DNA of 34,716 bases from Clostridia bacterium (GTDB taxonomy: Bacteria > Bacillota > Clostridia > TANB77 > CAG-508). Below are positions 16,964-25,054 of this stretch, piece after piece. The stretch is from positions 1 to 34,716 of the forward strand of contig CAADYJ010000007.1 in assembly GCA_900753245.1 (NCBI GenBank). The letters run 5' to 3'. A program made the translations under genes and the position numbers. The notes under the pieces are model-generated. The model searched no databases. It had not been told where the DNA came from and saw nothing but the letters and a program-made list of their open reading frames with translations. How positions within the stretch are numbered: position 1 is the stretch's first letter; each line of letters opens with the position of its first letter.

Positions 16964-17860
16964 TTACTCCTTTCTTTCTTTTTCATTTAAAACTGTAAGT
17001 ATCTTTTCAACCTTTTTAGGTAGAATTTTTAAATCTTTATATTTATTTATAAATGCTTCACTTTTTAATCCTGCAATTATATAAGGTTTATATGCGTCAA
17101 ACACATAATCTACGCTTTTTTCAATATTTCCTAATTGTCTTTTTACTGTCCTTATTTTAATAGGATTTTTATTCATTAAAAAATACTTGTTTATAAAATT
17201 TGAATTATCTTTTTTAGTAATTACTTTTAGTCTTTGTTCAAATATTCTATTTGTAAAATCCTCATCAAAGGCATTATCTAAAACTAAATCTCCACGAATT
17301 CTATGTATTTCTATTTCAAAACGAATTATTACTTGATTTTCAGGAGCAGGGTAGTTAAGAGGGTCATCAGCAGATTTATTATATACACGTGTATAAAATT
17401 GACTTTGTCTGCTACCATAATATACTGTTCTTGCGTCGTTTTTACCATTTAAAATATATAATCCTGTTTTAAATGCTGATTTATAATATTTTTGCCATTG
17501 ACTTAAAGGAACGCATACATCTTTGGCTAAATCTAATCTTGATACTCTATATGCTGTGTGTCCTTCAAGAATATTTTTTACTAGATTAAAGTTATAATCA
17601 ATGGCTTTCCAATAAGCACCTGATAATTGAACATTGTATTTCCAACCTCTTTGACTTGCTGTTCCATATTGTTTAAAAACTGTTATACCATATTGTGTAA
17701 TTCTGTTAGTTGTTCCTCTGCTACATATAGGGTCTTTGTAAGTTTGCTTATATAAATCAGGTAGTATTTTAGCAAATTCGCATAAAACGTCATATGTAGT
17801 TAAATAAAATTTTGATTTATTCTTTGCAAGACTTACTGTCAAATAATCTATTTTAGCCAT
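16964..17860 (-). CDS. MobT / Rep_trans-type relaxase (replication initiation factor family)
   Basis: A 298-aa protein resembling the replication initiation factor family, which includes Rep proteins of pT181-type plasmids and MobT (Orf20) of Tn916-like elements. Seen: YRVSRLDLAKDV near residue 104, TVYYGSRQSQFYTRVYNK near 145, and RFEIEIHRIRG near 180, the blocks that normally carry the metal ligands and nicking tyrosine. It would nick the element's origin and start transfer or rolling-circle replication. The order ATPase, intergenic space, relaxase is that of Tn916 orf21-oriT-orf20. AAGGTGG lies before the ATG. Confidence 0.8.
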   Translation of the reverse strand: MAKIDYLTVSLAKNKSKFYLTTYDVLCEFAKILPDLYKQTYKDPICSRGTTNRITQYGITVFKQYGTASQRGWKYNVQLSGAYWKAIDYNFNLVKNILEGHTAYRVSRLDLAKDVCVPLSQWQKYYKSAFKTGLYILNGKNDARTVYYGSRQSQFYTRVYNKSADDPLNYPAPENQVIIRFEIEIHRIRGDLVLDNAFDEDFTNRIFEQRLKVITKKDNSNFINKYFLMNKNPIKIRTVKRQLGNIEKSVDYVFDAYKPYIIAGLKSEAFINKYKDLKILPKKVEKILTVLNEKERKE

Positions 17861-17877
17861 TTATACCACCTTTCTTT

Positions 17878-17942
17878 ATATTTGTTACTCCCGTATTACA
17901 TATCGGGAGCGTGGCTTTCGCTTACGCTACGCCACGTCCTTA
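17878..17942 (-). other. Candidate origin of transfer/replication
   Basis: Between the coupling ATPase and relaxase genes, a locally GC-rich patch holds two inverted repeats: CTCCCG with CGGGAG, and CGTGGC with GCCACG. In Tn916 oriT lies in the equivalent gap. No nick site was located; the assignment rests on position and structure only. Confidence 0.45.
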
Positions 17943-17957
17943 TTTATACTGTGCTAT

Positions 17958-19228
17958 TTAAGCCATATATTTTTGCATTTTTTTGCCAATTTCAGCAAAT
18001 GGGGGAACTGCGTTGCGTATGCTAAATCTTTCTACATAAGGCATTCCCACTAATCGCATATAGAATTCTCCTGTATGGTTGTGTGCGTCCATTAATCCAA
18101 TATCATTAGGAAAAATCATTTTTTGTTCTGTTGGACTAGGTGTACCGAAGAAAATTAAATCAGTTAAAGAATTTCTCATACCAGAAGAAAATCTTTCAGC
18201 GTGTCCGTGCTTGTCCGTGCCAAAATAAAAGTATAATTATATTCTCTACTTTCAAATATAAGAACACCTAATAATAAACGTAAACGGTCAGCACGTTTCT
18301 TATCTAATTTATCTATAAGAGTTACATATTCATCACAAATTATTATTCGTCTTTTTCCGTCAGGATTTAGTTTTATTTTTTCAAAATCAGCATATATTTT
18401 TTCAAAAGCAGTAAATACATCTTCGCCATAATAAAATGATTTTGAATTTTCAACACCTAGTTTTTGTGCGAACGTTAATTTTTGGTCGCACAGGATTAGT
18501 TCTAAATCAATATTATTATGTTCTGCATAATCACAATACAAACTTATCAAAAACGCTATGCCGAAAAGTTTTACCGACTGCCACTAGAACCAAAAATGCC
18601 GAATATGTATGCAGTTTTCCACTAGCCAAAGGTCATTGACAGTAAGATTTCTGCAACTTGATTTACAAGAGGGAAGCACATTAAATTGAATAATGCCATA
18701 ATCATTACCCTCGTCAGGACTTACAAATCCTCTAAAAATATTTCTTAAACCACGAATAACAATAGGTTCACTAAATTTCCCATAATCTATATCAACGTCG
18801 TCAAAATAGTAGATTTCTTGACCAACATTTTTAATATCATATTTCATTTTTCTATATATAGGAGAATTTCCTTGCTTGTTTATTAGACCTACATTTTTAA
18901 AATGTTCTATGTATTCGTCTATAATATAATTCTTTACAAGTGCTTTGAATTTCAAAATAATATATAACAATAAAATAAATAACACTATTGCAATAACAAT
19001 AAATATAATACGAAATATTTGTGTCATATCAAGAGTATTCCATAATATAAATGCAGTTAATAAATAAATTAAAAAAGGAAAAACAAATAAGAAAATACGC
19101 ATAATTTTTCTAATTACAACAGTTTTCTTCCATTTTTTAGGTGGAATCGTTCTTGTCCTAATAATATCTAATATGAAATTACGAAATTTCATATATAAAT
19201 TCATACATAAATTCATACATAAATTCAA
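17958..19228 (-). CDS. FtsK/TcpA-like coupling ATPase, readable only with five CGGN recodings
   Basis: In the standard reading this region is three broken frames (19228-18584, 18550-18176, 18179-17958). Passing the C of five in-frame CGG codons (18601, 18576, 18563, 18217, 18207) gives one 421-aa protein. The N-terminal part has two transmembrane segments (about residues 44-100). The ATP site then reads HI-G-IFGSSGS-G-KTF-G-IAF, with a proper Walker A at 213-220; the hyphenated glycines come from CGGN. Walker B is IIICDEY (D298, E299), and a later block LA-G-QA-G-HAERF leads into FFGTPSPTEQ. FtsK-like coupling proteins load element DNA into the transfer channel. The start is uncertain: TTG at 19228 or an ATG in the 12-nt repeats behind it. 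The gene sits directly upstream of the relaxase, as orf21 does in Tn916. Confidence 0.75.
18204..18217 (-). other. Two CGGA recoding sites in the ATPase C-terminal part
   Basis: On the minus strand, CGGA at 18217-18214 and CGGA at 18207-18204, each after GCA. Reading them as triplets ends the protein at LLV after about 12 codons; passing both C residues joins smoothly to AERFSSGMRNSLTDL and the last 73 residues. Confidence 0.65.
18560..18601 (-). other. Three CGGN recoding sites across the Walker A region
   Basis: On the minus strand, CGGC at 18601-18598, CGGT at 18576-18573 and CGGC at 18563-18560. The zero-frame codons are ATT CGG, AGT CGG and TTT CGG. Each must lose its C for the ATPase to continue. 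The second supplies the essential glycine before the Walker A lysine. Confidence 0.65.
19185..19228 (-). repeat. 12-nt tandem repeats at the start of the ATPase gene
   Basis: About three units of WTGAATTTATGT-like sequence give the peptide MNLCMNLCMNLY and supply several possible starts (TTG at 19228, ATG at 19216, 19204 and 19192). GAGG lies about 10 nt before the TTG. This could tune initiation or be a slippage tract. Confidence 0.5.
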
Positions 19229-19251
19229 CAGTGTTTTTCCTCACTTTCTTT

Positions 19252-19623
19252 TTACATATTATTTTTTACTATATAATCTTTTAAAGCCTTCATAAAATCA
19301 GTATCGATTAAATCCTGAATTTCTTTCATTTCATATTTCATCATTAAAGTAAAGCTTTCCTTTAAATCATATACACCATATTCTTTACAAGGAACAAGTG
19401 ATACTGATAAGTCATTAGTGTAAAAGATTATATGTAATTTAGGGACATTATTTATAATAAAATTCCCTTCAACTCCGTTAGAATAAATTTGAACTGAATA
19501 ATTATCGTTATTGAAACTATTTTGTAATTCAATATCGTTTCCTTTGTGTTTTTCAAATAATCCAAGTAAATCTGTAAATGTTATAATTTTATCTTTTGTA
19601 TCATTATTAAATTTTTTAATCAT
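19252..19623 (-). CDS. Mobile-element protein of unknown function
   Basis: 123 aa from ATG at 19623, which has GAAAGGA; an upstream ATG at 19653 lies inside a hairpin and is unlikely. The protein is acidic-to-neutral, probably soluble and mixed alpha/beta, with no recognised motif. It lies upstream of the coupling ATPase in the same direction, where Tn916-like elements carry small accessory genes, and is probably co-transcribed. Confidence 0.6.
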   Translation of the reverse strand: MIKKFNNDTKDKIITFTDLLGLFEKHKGNDIELQNSFNNDNYSVQIYSNGVEGNFIINNVPKLHIIFYTNDLSVSLVPCKEYGVYDLKESFTLMMKYEMKEIQDLIDTDFMKALKDYIVKNNM

Positions 19624-19638
19624 ATTAAATTCCTTTCT

Positions 19639-19669
19639 GTCAATAGGGGACATTTAAATTCCTATTGAC
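19639..19669 (-). promoter_or_regulatory. Hairpin between two small element genes
   Basis: GTCAATAGG (19639-19647) and CCTATTGAC (19661-19669) form a 9-bp stem around GGACATTTAAATT. It lies just upstream of a ribosome binding site, so it could be an attenuator or processing site. AATAGGGGACATTT recurs in the palindrome at 20069-20111. Confidence 0.45.
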
Positions 19670-19679
19670 TTTTTAAATT

Positions 19680-19916
19680 TTAATCTTCTTTAAACTTGCT
19701 GTTAATACTTAATGTTTGTTTGGGTACAACTCTTGTTGTTTGATATTGGACTATTGTACCAAGTGGTATTTGTTCTGCTTCCCTTTGAGTTGTTTTGCTG
19801 TCAGCAAATTCAAACACATCGCCATTGTCTTTAACACCACTAATTACACGAGATAGTATAGCGTATGGTGTATTGTCCTTAATTCCTGTAGCTGTAACTA
19901 TATATTTTTCTGTCAT
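19680..19916 (-). CDS. Small mobile-element protein of unknown function
   Basis: 78 aa, starting at ATG 19916 with a good AAGGAG on the minus strand. The sequence (VTATGIKDNTPYAILSRVI, then VFEFADSKTTQREAEQIPLG) looks like a small beta-rich fold, perhaps OB-like. I do not recognise the family; single-strand DNA binding is only a guess. Confidence 0.55.
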   Translation of the reverse strand: MTEKYIVTATGIKDNTPYAILSRVISGVKDNGDVFEFADSKTTQREAEQIPLGTIVQYQTTRVVPKQTLSINSKFKED

Positions 19917-19973
19917 AGCTTTTCTCCTTTCTACCCTATAAATATATAGAGTTAAATTTAAATTTATATATAT

Positions 19974-20006
19974 AAAAACGCCTGTTGTGTATTTACAACA
20001 AGCGTC
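19974..20006 (-). terminator. Terminator after the ribbon-helix-helix-like gene
   Basis: On the minus strand ACGCTTGTTGT and ACAACAGGCGT form a stem with one bulge, followed by TTTTT. It lies downstream of the gene at 20123-20416. Confidence 0.6.
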
Positions 20007-20068
20007 TTATATGCTAAAATAAGTTATAGACATATAAGATACACTTATTGCGTATCTATGTGTGAAAT

Positions 20069-20111
20069 AGGGGACATTTTTCAAACTTTGGTCGGGGAGA
20101 AAAATGTTCCT
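20069..20111. repeat. GGGGACATTTTT palindrome
   Basis: AGGGGACATTTTTC (20069-20082) pairs with GAAAAATGTTCCT (20099-20111) through G-T pairs. It shares AATAGGGGACATTT with 19642-19655. It lies between the gene ending at 20123 and its terminator-like hairpin. Confidence 0.5.
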
Positions 20112-20122
20112 TTGCTTTTTAT

Positions 20123-20416
20123 TTATTTTTTGTAATTTTCTATTGCAAATTCAATAGTTGTAAGGATTTTCTTGTAATTAGAAATTTCTTGATTTTGTAT
20201 ATCAACTAATTGTTCTAATTTTTTCATTTTTTCAACTTGTGTATCTTTATTAGTTATATCAAAATCAGGGTGTTTCATATCTTGTTTAGCAAGCCATATA
20301 AGATAACCTTTTAAATTCATTTTTCTTTTTTCTTTTGCAAAATTTTTAATAGCTTCATAATCTTCTTCACTTATTTTAAAAGATATATTTCGCATATTTT
20401 TATTACTTGCATTCAT
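20123..20416 (-). CDS. Ribbon-helix-helix-like DNA-binding or accessory protein
   Basis: 97 aa from ATG at 20416 (AAGGAG before it; the frame extends to a GTG at 20434 that overlaps this site). MRNISFKISEEDYEAIKNFA resembles the strand-helix start of CopG/MobC-type ribbon-helix-helix proteins, followed by a lysine-rich segment and a C-terminal coiled coil (about residues 60-95). It may be the element's regulator or a relaxase accessory protein. It is the first gene of the minus-strand block. Confidence 0.6.
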   Translation of the reverse strand: MNASNKNMRNISFKISEEDYEAIKNFAKEKRKMNLKGYLIWLAKQDMKHPDFDITNKDTQVEKMKKLEQLVDIQNQEISNYKKILTTIEFAIENYKK

Positions 20417-20553
20417 TTTACCACTCCTTTTCACGTTGTTCTCTCTTTAACACGTCTATATTTTATCACACGTAATATACTTTGTCAACACGTTCTTTAA
20501 AAATTTTTTTTATTTTAATAAAATATTTATTTACATAAATAATTGGTTTAATA

Positions 20554-20582
20554 TTGCTATTTTACGTAAAATGTTGTATAAT
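20554..20582 (+). promoter_or_regulatory. Promoter with palindromic spacer, copy 1
   Basis: TTGCTA (20554-20559), a 17-nt spacer and TATAAT (20577-20582). The perfect palindrome ATTTTACGTAAAAT (20559-20572) fills the spacer. About 46 nt around it are nearly repeated at 21235-21280, so both sites are probably bound by the same regulator. Confidence 0.65.
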
Positions 20583-20702
20583 ATAAATAGTTTAAATACA
20601 TTTATTTCCTGTATTCACTAATTAGTGGAGGAAGTATCCTCTTACTTTTTTGGTTTAACATATATAACAACAAAACAACAATAAAATTTAGGAGGTATCA
20701 TT

Positions 20703-20888
20703 ATGAAACATGTAAAGCAAATTTTAGTAAAATTAATGTATGGTTTGATAATGGGGCTAATCATTGGATTAGGTAATAAGGTACTTTATGGTACTGAGAC
20801 ATGGTGGAAGATATCACTTTTTGCCACATGTTTGATAACATTAGCTGGCTGGATAAGAATCATAATCGACCATAAGAAAAAAAAGTAA
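20703..20888 (+). CDS. Small membrane protein of unknown function
   Basis: 61 aa with two hydrophobic segments (about residues 10-27 and 37-55) separated by VLYGTETWWK, and a basic KKKK end. AGGAGG precedes the ATG and a promoter lies at 20554-20582. No family recognised; size and topology would allow a holin-like, immunity or toxin peptide, but nothing decides. Confidence 0.6.
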   Translation: MKHVKQILVKLMYGLIMGLIIGLGNKVLYGTETWWKISLFATCLITLAGWIRIIIDHKKKK

Positions 20889-20899
20889 TCATGTTTGAA

Positions 20900-20938
20900 A
20901 AAGAAACTATTCTTTTCCCCGTAAGGGGTTTCTTTTTT
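20900..20938 (+). terminator. Terminator after the small membrane protein gene
   Basis: AAGAAA pairs with TTTCTT around a CCCC-GTAA-GGGG hairpin, followed by a run of T residues. It ends the short transcript from 20582. Confidence 0.7.
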
Positions 20939-21247
20939 TATTTATGTAAAAAATGAAAAGTGGTTAGTTTTTTAAATAATACTAATCACTTTTTTAATAA
21001 TAAAGTATACAATTTAATGTAAATATGCTTTTTTATGTGCTTTGTAATTATAGATTTTATCAGCATTTGCTAAAAATTCCTATAAGAACACTCCAACCAA
21101 CGACGTTTCTGTTCGAATTAATAGAACAGATAGATATGAAAACAATCAGAAAATAAAATCTGATTGTTTTTTTGTTACCTAAAAGCATATAATATAGATG
21201 GATGAAAATGAATAAAATACTTATTTATTTGAAAAATTGGATTAATA
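20939..21247. other. Gene-poor stretch with an isolated terminator
   Basis: No convincing gene. At 21139-21170 a perfect 12-bp stem (arms with AACAATCAGA and TCTGATTGTT) ends in a T run, a clear plus-strand terminator without an obvious transcript. The sequence before it has an open stretch, roughly 21060-21175, with no start codon, so it may be the tail of a lost gene or a small RNA. A TCTGTTC / GAACAGA inverted repeat lies near 21105-21130. Confidence 0.45.
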
Positions 21248-21276
21248 TTGCTATTTTATGTAAAATATGGTAAAAT
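21248..21276 (+). promoter_or_regulatory. Promoter with palindromic spacer, copy 2
   Basis: TTGCTA (21248-21253), a 17-nt spacer and TAAAAT (21271-21276), with ATTTTATGTAAAAT in the spacer. It matches copy 1 at 20554-20582 in about 40 of 46 positions. Confidence 0.6.
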
Positions 21277-21342
21277 AAAAAAGTAAACTTTTTGTGAAAG
21301 GTCAGATAATTCACACGTCGGATAGCTATGGAGGTGCTACTT

Positions 21343-21888
21343 ATGTTAAAAAAATTAGAATTAATGATGGCAAATTGGTATTTCAGCCGACGGATGAAAA
21401 AAATCTTTGTAGATAGGTGTAATTACAAAGGAATAGAAACATTTGAAGAATACTTAGCTTATAGATATCGAGATTGTTGTTATTATTATAGCGGATATGC
21501 TATTATTGGTTTAAATAATAATGATTATCTTATGAGAGGAGATATTTGTATTTCTGGAGATTTTATTTGGGGAAATGGAGGTTACTCTCATGGTTGGGTC
21601 GAGTTCAAGTATAGAGGCAAAGAATATGTTTTCGATTCGTGCATAGGAGTTGTTCCAAAAGATGAATGGTATGAAGAATTTAAACCAAATGTGGAATTCA
21701 AATATTCTAAACAGGAGATTATCGAAAGTTTTAAAGATAAACTCCAAAATTTATCAAGAAATTGCTACAGAGTTCAAGGCAGTAGTATACATGATTATTA
21801 TACATCAAGTGTATACGAGCATGGAAAATTATTTATGCATGTAGGAAAAATAAAAAAATTTATTGCATACGATGAACCGAGTTGCTAA
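21343..21888 (+). CDS. Transglutaminase-like/papain-like protein, putative
   Basis: 181 aa from ATG at 21343, with GGAGG at 21330-21334. A possible Cys-His-Asp set is seen: RDCCYYYS near residue 50, YSHGWVEF near 87 and YVFDSC near 100, spaced as in transglutaminase-fold cysteine enzymes. The assignment is tentative. Near the N-terminus the frame contains CGA CGG ATG, a CGG that must be read as a normal triplet if the chosen start is right. It is transcribed from the duplicated promoter at 21248 and is probably an accessory gene of foreign origin. Confidence 0.6.
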   Translation: MLKKLELMMANWYFSRRMKKIFVDRCNYKGIETFEEYLAYRYRDCCYYYSGYAIIGLNNNDYLMRGDICISGDFIWGNGGYSHGWVEFKYRGKEYVFDSCIGVVPKDEWYEEFKPNVEFKYSKQEIIESFKDKLQNLSRNCYRVQGSSIHDYYTSSVYEHGKLFMHVGKIKKFIAYDEPSC

Positions 21889-21895
21889 AAACATG

Positions 21896-21929
21896 AGCAG
21901 ACAATAACTGACCTATTGTCTGCTTTTTG
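21896..21929 (+). terminator. Terminator after the transglutaminase-like gene
   Basis: A perfect 11-bp stem (AGCAGACAATA and TATTGTCTGCT) followed by TTTTTG. Confidence 0.8.
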
Positions 21930-22102
21930 TATTTGAAAAAAATATAATAGTGACTAATGATTACTTATTACATTTTTAGATACAGGTATTGAAATCAACA
22001 TAAAAGAATGATATACTATTTATATTATTCGTAACTATGCGAACTACAATAAAAATAGTAAAGTAGTAAATATCCAAAAAAACAATTGTTAGGAGGAAAA
22101 AA

Positions 22103-22492
22103 ATGGGAATTTTCAAAAACAAAAAACGGAAGGAAGACAATGAAACATTAGAAGTTAATACAATGGAGGTTGAAAAAGTTAAAGTAGCAACAACCGGTAT
22201 TGTTTCGAGCTATGATGATGGTTCGGGATTAGGTCCTAGGTGTTTAAAGTGGTATTTTCTTGTATATGAAGTAAACGGAGAATATCATGAAATCTTTTCT
22301 AATAGAAAGATTGAAAAAGCGTTAGATACATGTCATAAAGGAACTACGCACAAGACATTTAATACTCCATATATCGAAAAATTAGAACCTTTAAGTAAGT
22401 TTTTAAAAAATCCGGAAGAGAAGCTTATAGAATTAGACATTCTGTTTGATTTTATACTTGACATGAATGTTCAAGAAGTGATTGAAAAATAA
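22103..22492 (+). CDS. Protein of unknown function
   Basis: 129 aa, with AGGAGG 7 nt before the ATG. A basic N-terminal tail (FKNKKRKEDN) precedes a mixed domain with TGIVSSYDDGSGLGPRCLKWYF and a C-terminal helical part. I do not recognise it. Codon 9 is an in-frame CGG read as a triplet; a restart at 22163 would avoid it but lacks the strong binding site. Accessory gene in the same direction as the preceding one. Confidence 0.55.
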   Translation: MGIFKNKKRKEDNETLEVNTMEVEKVKVATTGIVSSYDDGSGLGPRCLKWYFLVYEVNGEYHEIFSNRKIEKALDTCHKGTTHKTFNTPYIEKLEPLSKFLKNPEEKLIELDILFDFILDMNVQEVIEK

Positions 22493-22508
22493 AAAATTAA
22501 GAAAAATA

Positions 22509-22553
22509 AGAGAGTGTTCAATAGAATTCAATTGTTCACTCTCTTTTTCTTAT
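22509..22553. terminator. Bidirectional terminator between convergent genes
   Basis: AGAGAGTG and CACTCTCT pair, with an inner CAAT/ATTG pair and a TT/TT internal loop, flanked by A- and T-rich runs. It lies between the unknown plus-strand gene and the Sel1 gene. Confidence 0.7.
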
Positions 22554-24094
22554 AATATATCTAAAGGTGCTGTTTTAGTGTAAATTTGTTTTAACTTATC
22601 TTCAATATCAGATTTTAATTTATTATCATAAGTGTCAAATTTTTCACATTTCTCTTTATAAAAATTAATTTTATCTAAATAACATTTATTCTTTTTATTA
22701 TTTTTTAAATAAAGTTCATAATAAATATAAAGTAATTCAATAGAAGCTTCAACTAAGTCATCAGAAATATCTTCAAGCAACTCAATAGCTTTGCTAATAT
22801 TTTGGTTTATATTAATCTCTAAAATTCCGTCTTTATAAAAATATTTTGCTAAATTATATTTTGACCATGGACATAAAGTGAATTTTAAACTATCACTTGA
22901 AATAGTGTAATAATAAAATGCTTTTTCTAAATCTTTTCCTTTTGCAATACCTTTTCTATAAAATTCACCTATTTTATTAGCTGCCCAGCTTTCACCAAGT
23001 TCAGCAGCAAAAAGGTAATAGTCAAAAGCTTTTTGATAGTCTTTTTCATCTTCATATAGTTTACCTAAATTATTATATGCATAAATATTCCCTAAAGATA
23101 TAGCTTTTTCAAACATTTGAATAGCTTTAATTTTATCATACTTTACGTGAGGAAAACTACCATTTAGAATAATTAAACCTAAACTATTGAATGCATTAGA
23201 ACATCTTAATTTTCGTGCTTTATTAAAATATTTAAATGCTAAATACATATCCCTTTTAGATTTATTTCCTATAAAACCTTTATAATATAAATAACCTATT
23301 GCCCAATTAGCCACAGGATGATTATGCTCTGCAGCAATTTTATAGTATTTGTAAGCTTCTTCATATCTTACTTTTCCAGTAGCTATTCCATGAAATTCCA
23401 TAGAGGCAATTTCAAAACAAGCAAAAGGATTGTTTTTCTTTGCTAATTCTTTAACACCTCGTATAGACCAAATTCCAGAATTTAATTGAATTTTAATGAA
23501 TTCTTGAATATCATTAACAGAAATATTTGTATCATAAATATTTTTTTCGATTATGTCATTTAATTGTTCGTTAATAAATATAGGTTGTTTTTTTTCTAAA
23601 ACTACATAAAATAAGACTTGAATTAGAAAATTATATAAATCACAATTTTCTAAATATTTATATAATTCATTAGATAAACGAATACTTACATCAGAATCAT
23701 TTTTACTTATAGTATATAATTTATTACAGATATGCTTTAATTTTAGATTATTATTTATCTGTTCTATAGTAATAGTGTTAATATTAACTTCTTCAAAATC
23801 TATTAATTCTAATATTTTTCCAATAGTCAAAACAAAAATATTTTTATCTTGTTCAAAATTATTTTTCATTTCATTAAAATAATTTTTGTATTTAGGGTTT
23901 ATTGCTCTAAGACCAGTACAATAGTTGTTTACAGTACTATCTGCAATAGTATAAGTATTAAAAATAATAGAGAACAAATCTGCTTGCAAAAAAACATTAG
24001 TAGTATTTGATTCTTCTTTTATAATTCTAAAAACATTTCCTAAAGAGAGATAATTATCATTTGTATTTAATTTTATAAATTTTTTTTGAGACAT
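22550..24094 (-). CDS. Sel1-repeat (TPR-like) protein
   Basis: 514 aa. The N-terminal half (to about residue 200) is helical and begins with FIKLNTNDNYLSLGNVFRII, followed by VNNYCTGLRAI; similar heads occur on Sel1 proteins of Clostridia. The middle holds about five Sel1-like repeats, for example EAYKYYKIAAEHNHPVANWA, AIQMFEKAISLGNIYAYNNL and KAFDYYLFAAELGESWAANK. These repeats form solenoids that bind proteins. Function unknown; regulatory or defence-linked roles are possible. AAAGGAAC precedes the ATG. It is convergent with the accessory genes and may be a cargo gene or the start of the host sequence. Confidence 0.8.
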   Translation of the reverse strand: MSQKKFIKLNTNDNYLSLGNVFRIIKEESNTTNVFLQADLFSIIFNTYTIADSTVNNYCTGLRAINPKYKNYFNEMKNNFEQDKNIFVLTIGKILELIDFEEVNINTITIEQINNNLKLKHICNKLYTISKNDSDVSIRLSNELYKYLENCDLYNFLIQVLFYVVLEKKQPIFINEQLNDIIEKNIYDTNISVNDIQEFIKIQLNSGIWSIRGVKELAKKNNPFACFEIASMEFHGIATGKVRYEEAYKYYKIAAEHNHPVANWAIGYLYYKGFIGNKSKRDMYLAFKYFNKARKLRCSNAFNSLGLIILNGSFPHVKYDKIKAIQMFEKAISLGNIYAYNNLGKLYEDEKDYQKAFDYYLFAAELGESWAANKIGEFYRKGIAKGKDLEKAFYYYTISSDSLKFTLCPWSKYNLAKYFYKDGILEININQNISKAIELLEDISDDLVEASIELLYIYYELYLKNNKKNKCYLDKINFYKEKCEKFDTYDNKLKSDIEDKLKQIYTKTAPLDIL

Positions 24095-24271
24095 AAAAGT
24101 TCCTTTCTTTTTATATAATTATATTATAAAAAGAGAATATAGTCAAATTTGATTGTGAAATAACCGTGAAACATAAAAACAAAACGTGAATTTACGTGAG
24201 TTGAATTTAAAAATGTAAAAAAGTAAAATAATTTATATTGAAAATAATGCAAAGATAGGAAAAATAGGAGA

Positions 24272-25054
24272 GTGATTCAAATAAAAACTATTATAAATAA
24301 TTTAAGCATAAATTATATAAAAAAAGGAAATGGAAAGGTAGTTTTAATTCTTCCAGGTTGGGGAACAACCATTAATACATATATGTCAATAATTAATAGT
24401 ATTTCAACTTATTCTACTGTATATTGTCTAGATATGCCAGGATTTGGAGAATCTGAAGAACCTAATGTAAGTTGGAATTTAGACAATTATGTAGAATTTG
24501 TTATTCAATTTTTAAAAAATCAAAACATAAAAGAAGTAGATTTAATTGGTCATTCTAATGGTGGAAGAATAATAATAAAAATGATGAGCAAAGAAAATTT
24601 GAGTTTCAAAGTTGGTAAAATAATATTAATTGGAAGTGCTGGAATAGTACATGAAAAAACATTGAATCAAAAGATAATGATAAAAACCTATAAAATATGT
24701 AAAAAATTTATAGAAATAAAACCAATAAAGAAAGCTTTTCCTAATTTGATAGATAAAATAAAGAATAGCTTTGGCTCTGAAGATTACAGAAATGCGAGTC
24801 CTATAATGAAGAAAAATTTAGTACAACTAATAAATGAAGATGTAAAACAATATTTACAAAAAATAAATGTTCCTACTTTATTAATATGGGGAGAAAATGA
24901 TACAGCCACGCCTATATCTGATGGCGAAATTATGGAAAAAATTATACCAGATGCAGGACTTATAAAAGTAGAAAATTGTTCACATTATGTTTTTTTAGAA
25001 AGACCTACATATGTAAATAAAATAATAAGTGTATTTTTACAAGGAGGTAATTAA
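24272..25054 (+). CDS. Alpha/beta hydrolase
   Basis: 260 aa, alpha/beta hydrolase fold, soluble. The oxyanion strand ILPGWGTTINTY is near residue 27, the nucleophile elbow GHSNGGR near 96, the acid in WGENDTATP near 212 and the histidine in CSHYVFLERP near 240, so the triad is complete. The start is GTG at 24272; AGGAG immediately before it is very close, so the binding site may be the earlier AGGA at 24257-24260. The stop overlaps the start of the Mur ligase gene. With the ligases downstream it forms a cell-wall cluster; its substrate is unknown. Confidence 0.85.
   Translation: MIQIKTIINNLSINYIKKGNGKVVLILPGWGTTINTYMSIINSISTYSTVYCLDMPGFGESEEPNVSWNLDNYVEFVIQFLKNQNIKEVDLIGHSNGGRIIIKMMSKENLSFKVGKIILIGSAGIVHEKTLNQKIMIKTYKICKKFIEIKPIKKAFPNLIDKIKNSFGSEDYRNASPIMKKNLVQLINEDVKQYLQKINVPTLLIWGENDTATPISDGEIMEKIIPDAGLIKVENCSHYVFLERPTYVNKIISVFLQGGN

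Noticed and set aside
18176..19228. Decayed ftsK pseudogene
   Set aside because: All breaks are the same one-base type at CGG in one phase, and every segment is well preserved. Random decay would also give stops, deletions and other phases. Kept as an alternative only.
14996..20945. TTTTTATTTATG at both ends as att direct repeats of the element
   Set aside because: Low complexity in very AT-rich DNA, and both copies directly follow terminators, so the match is likely chance.
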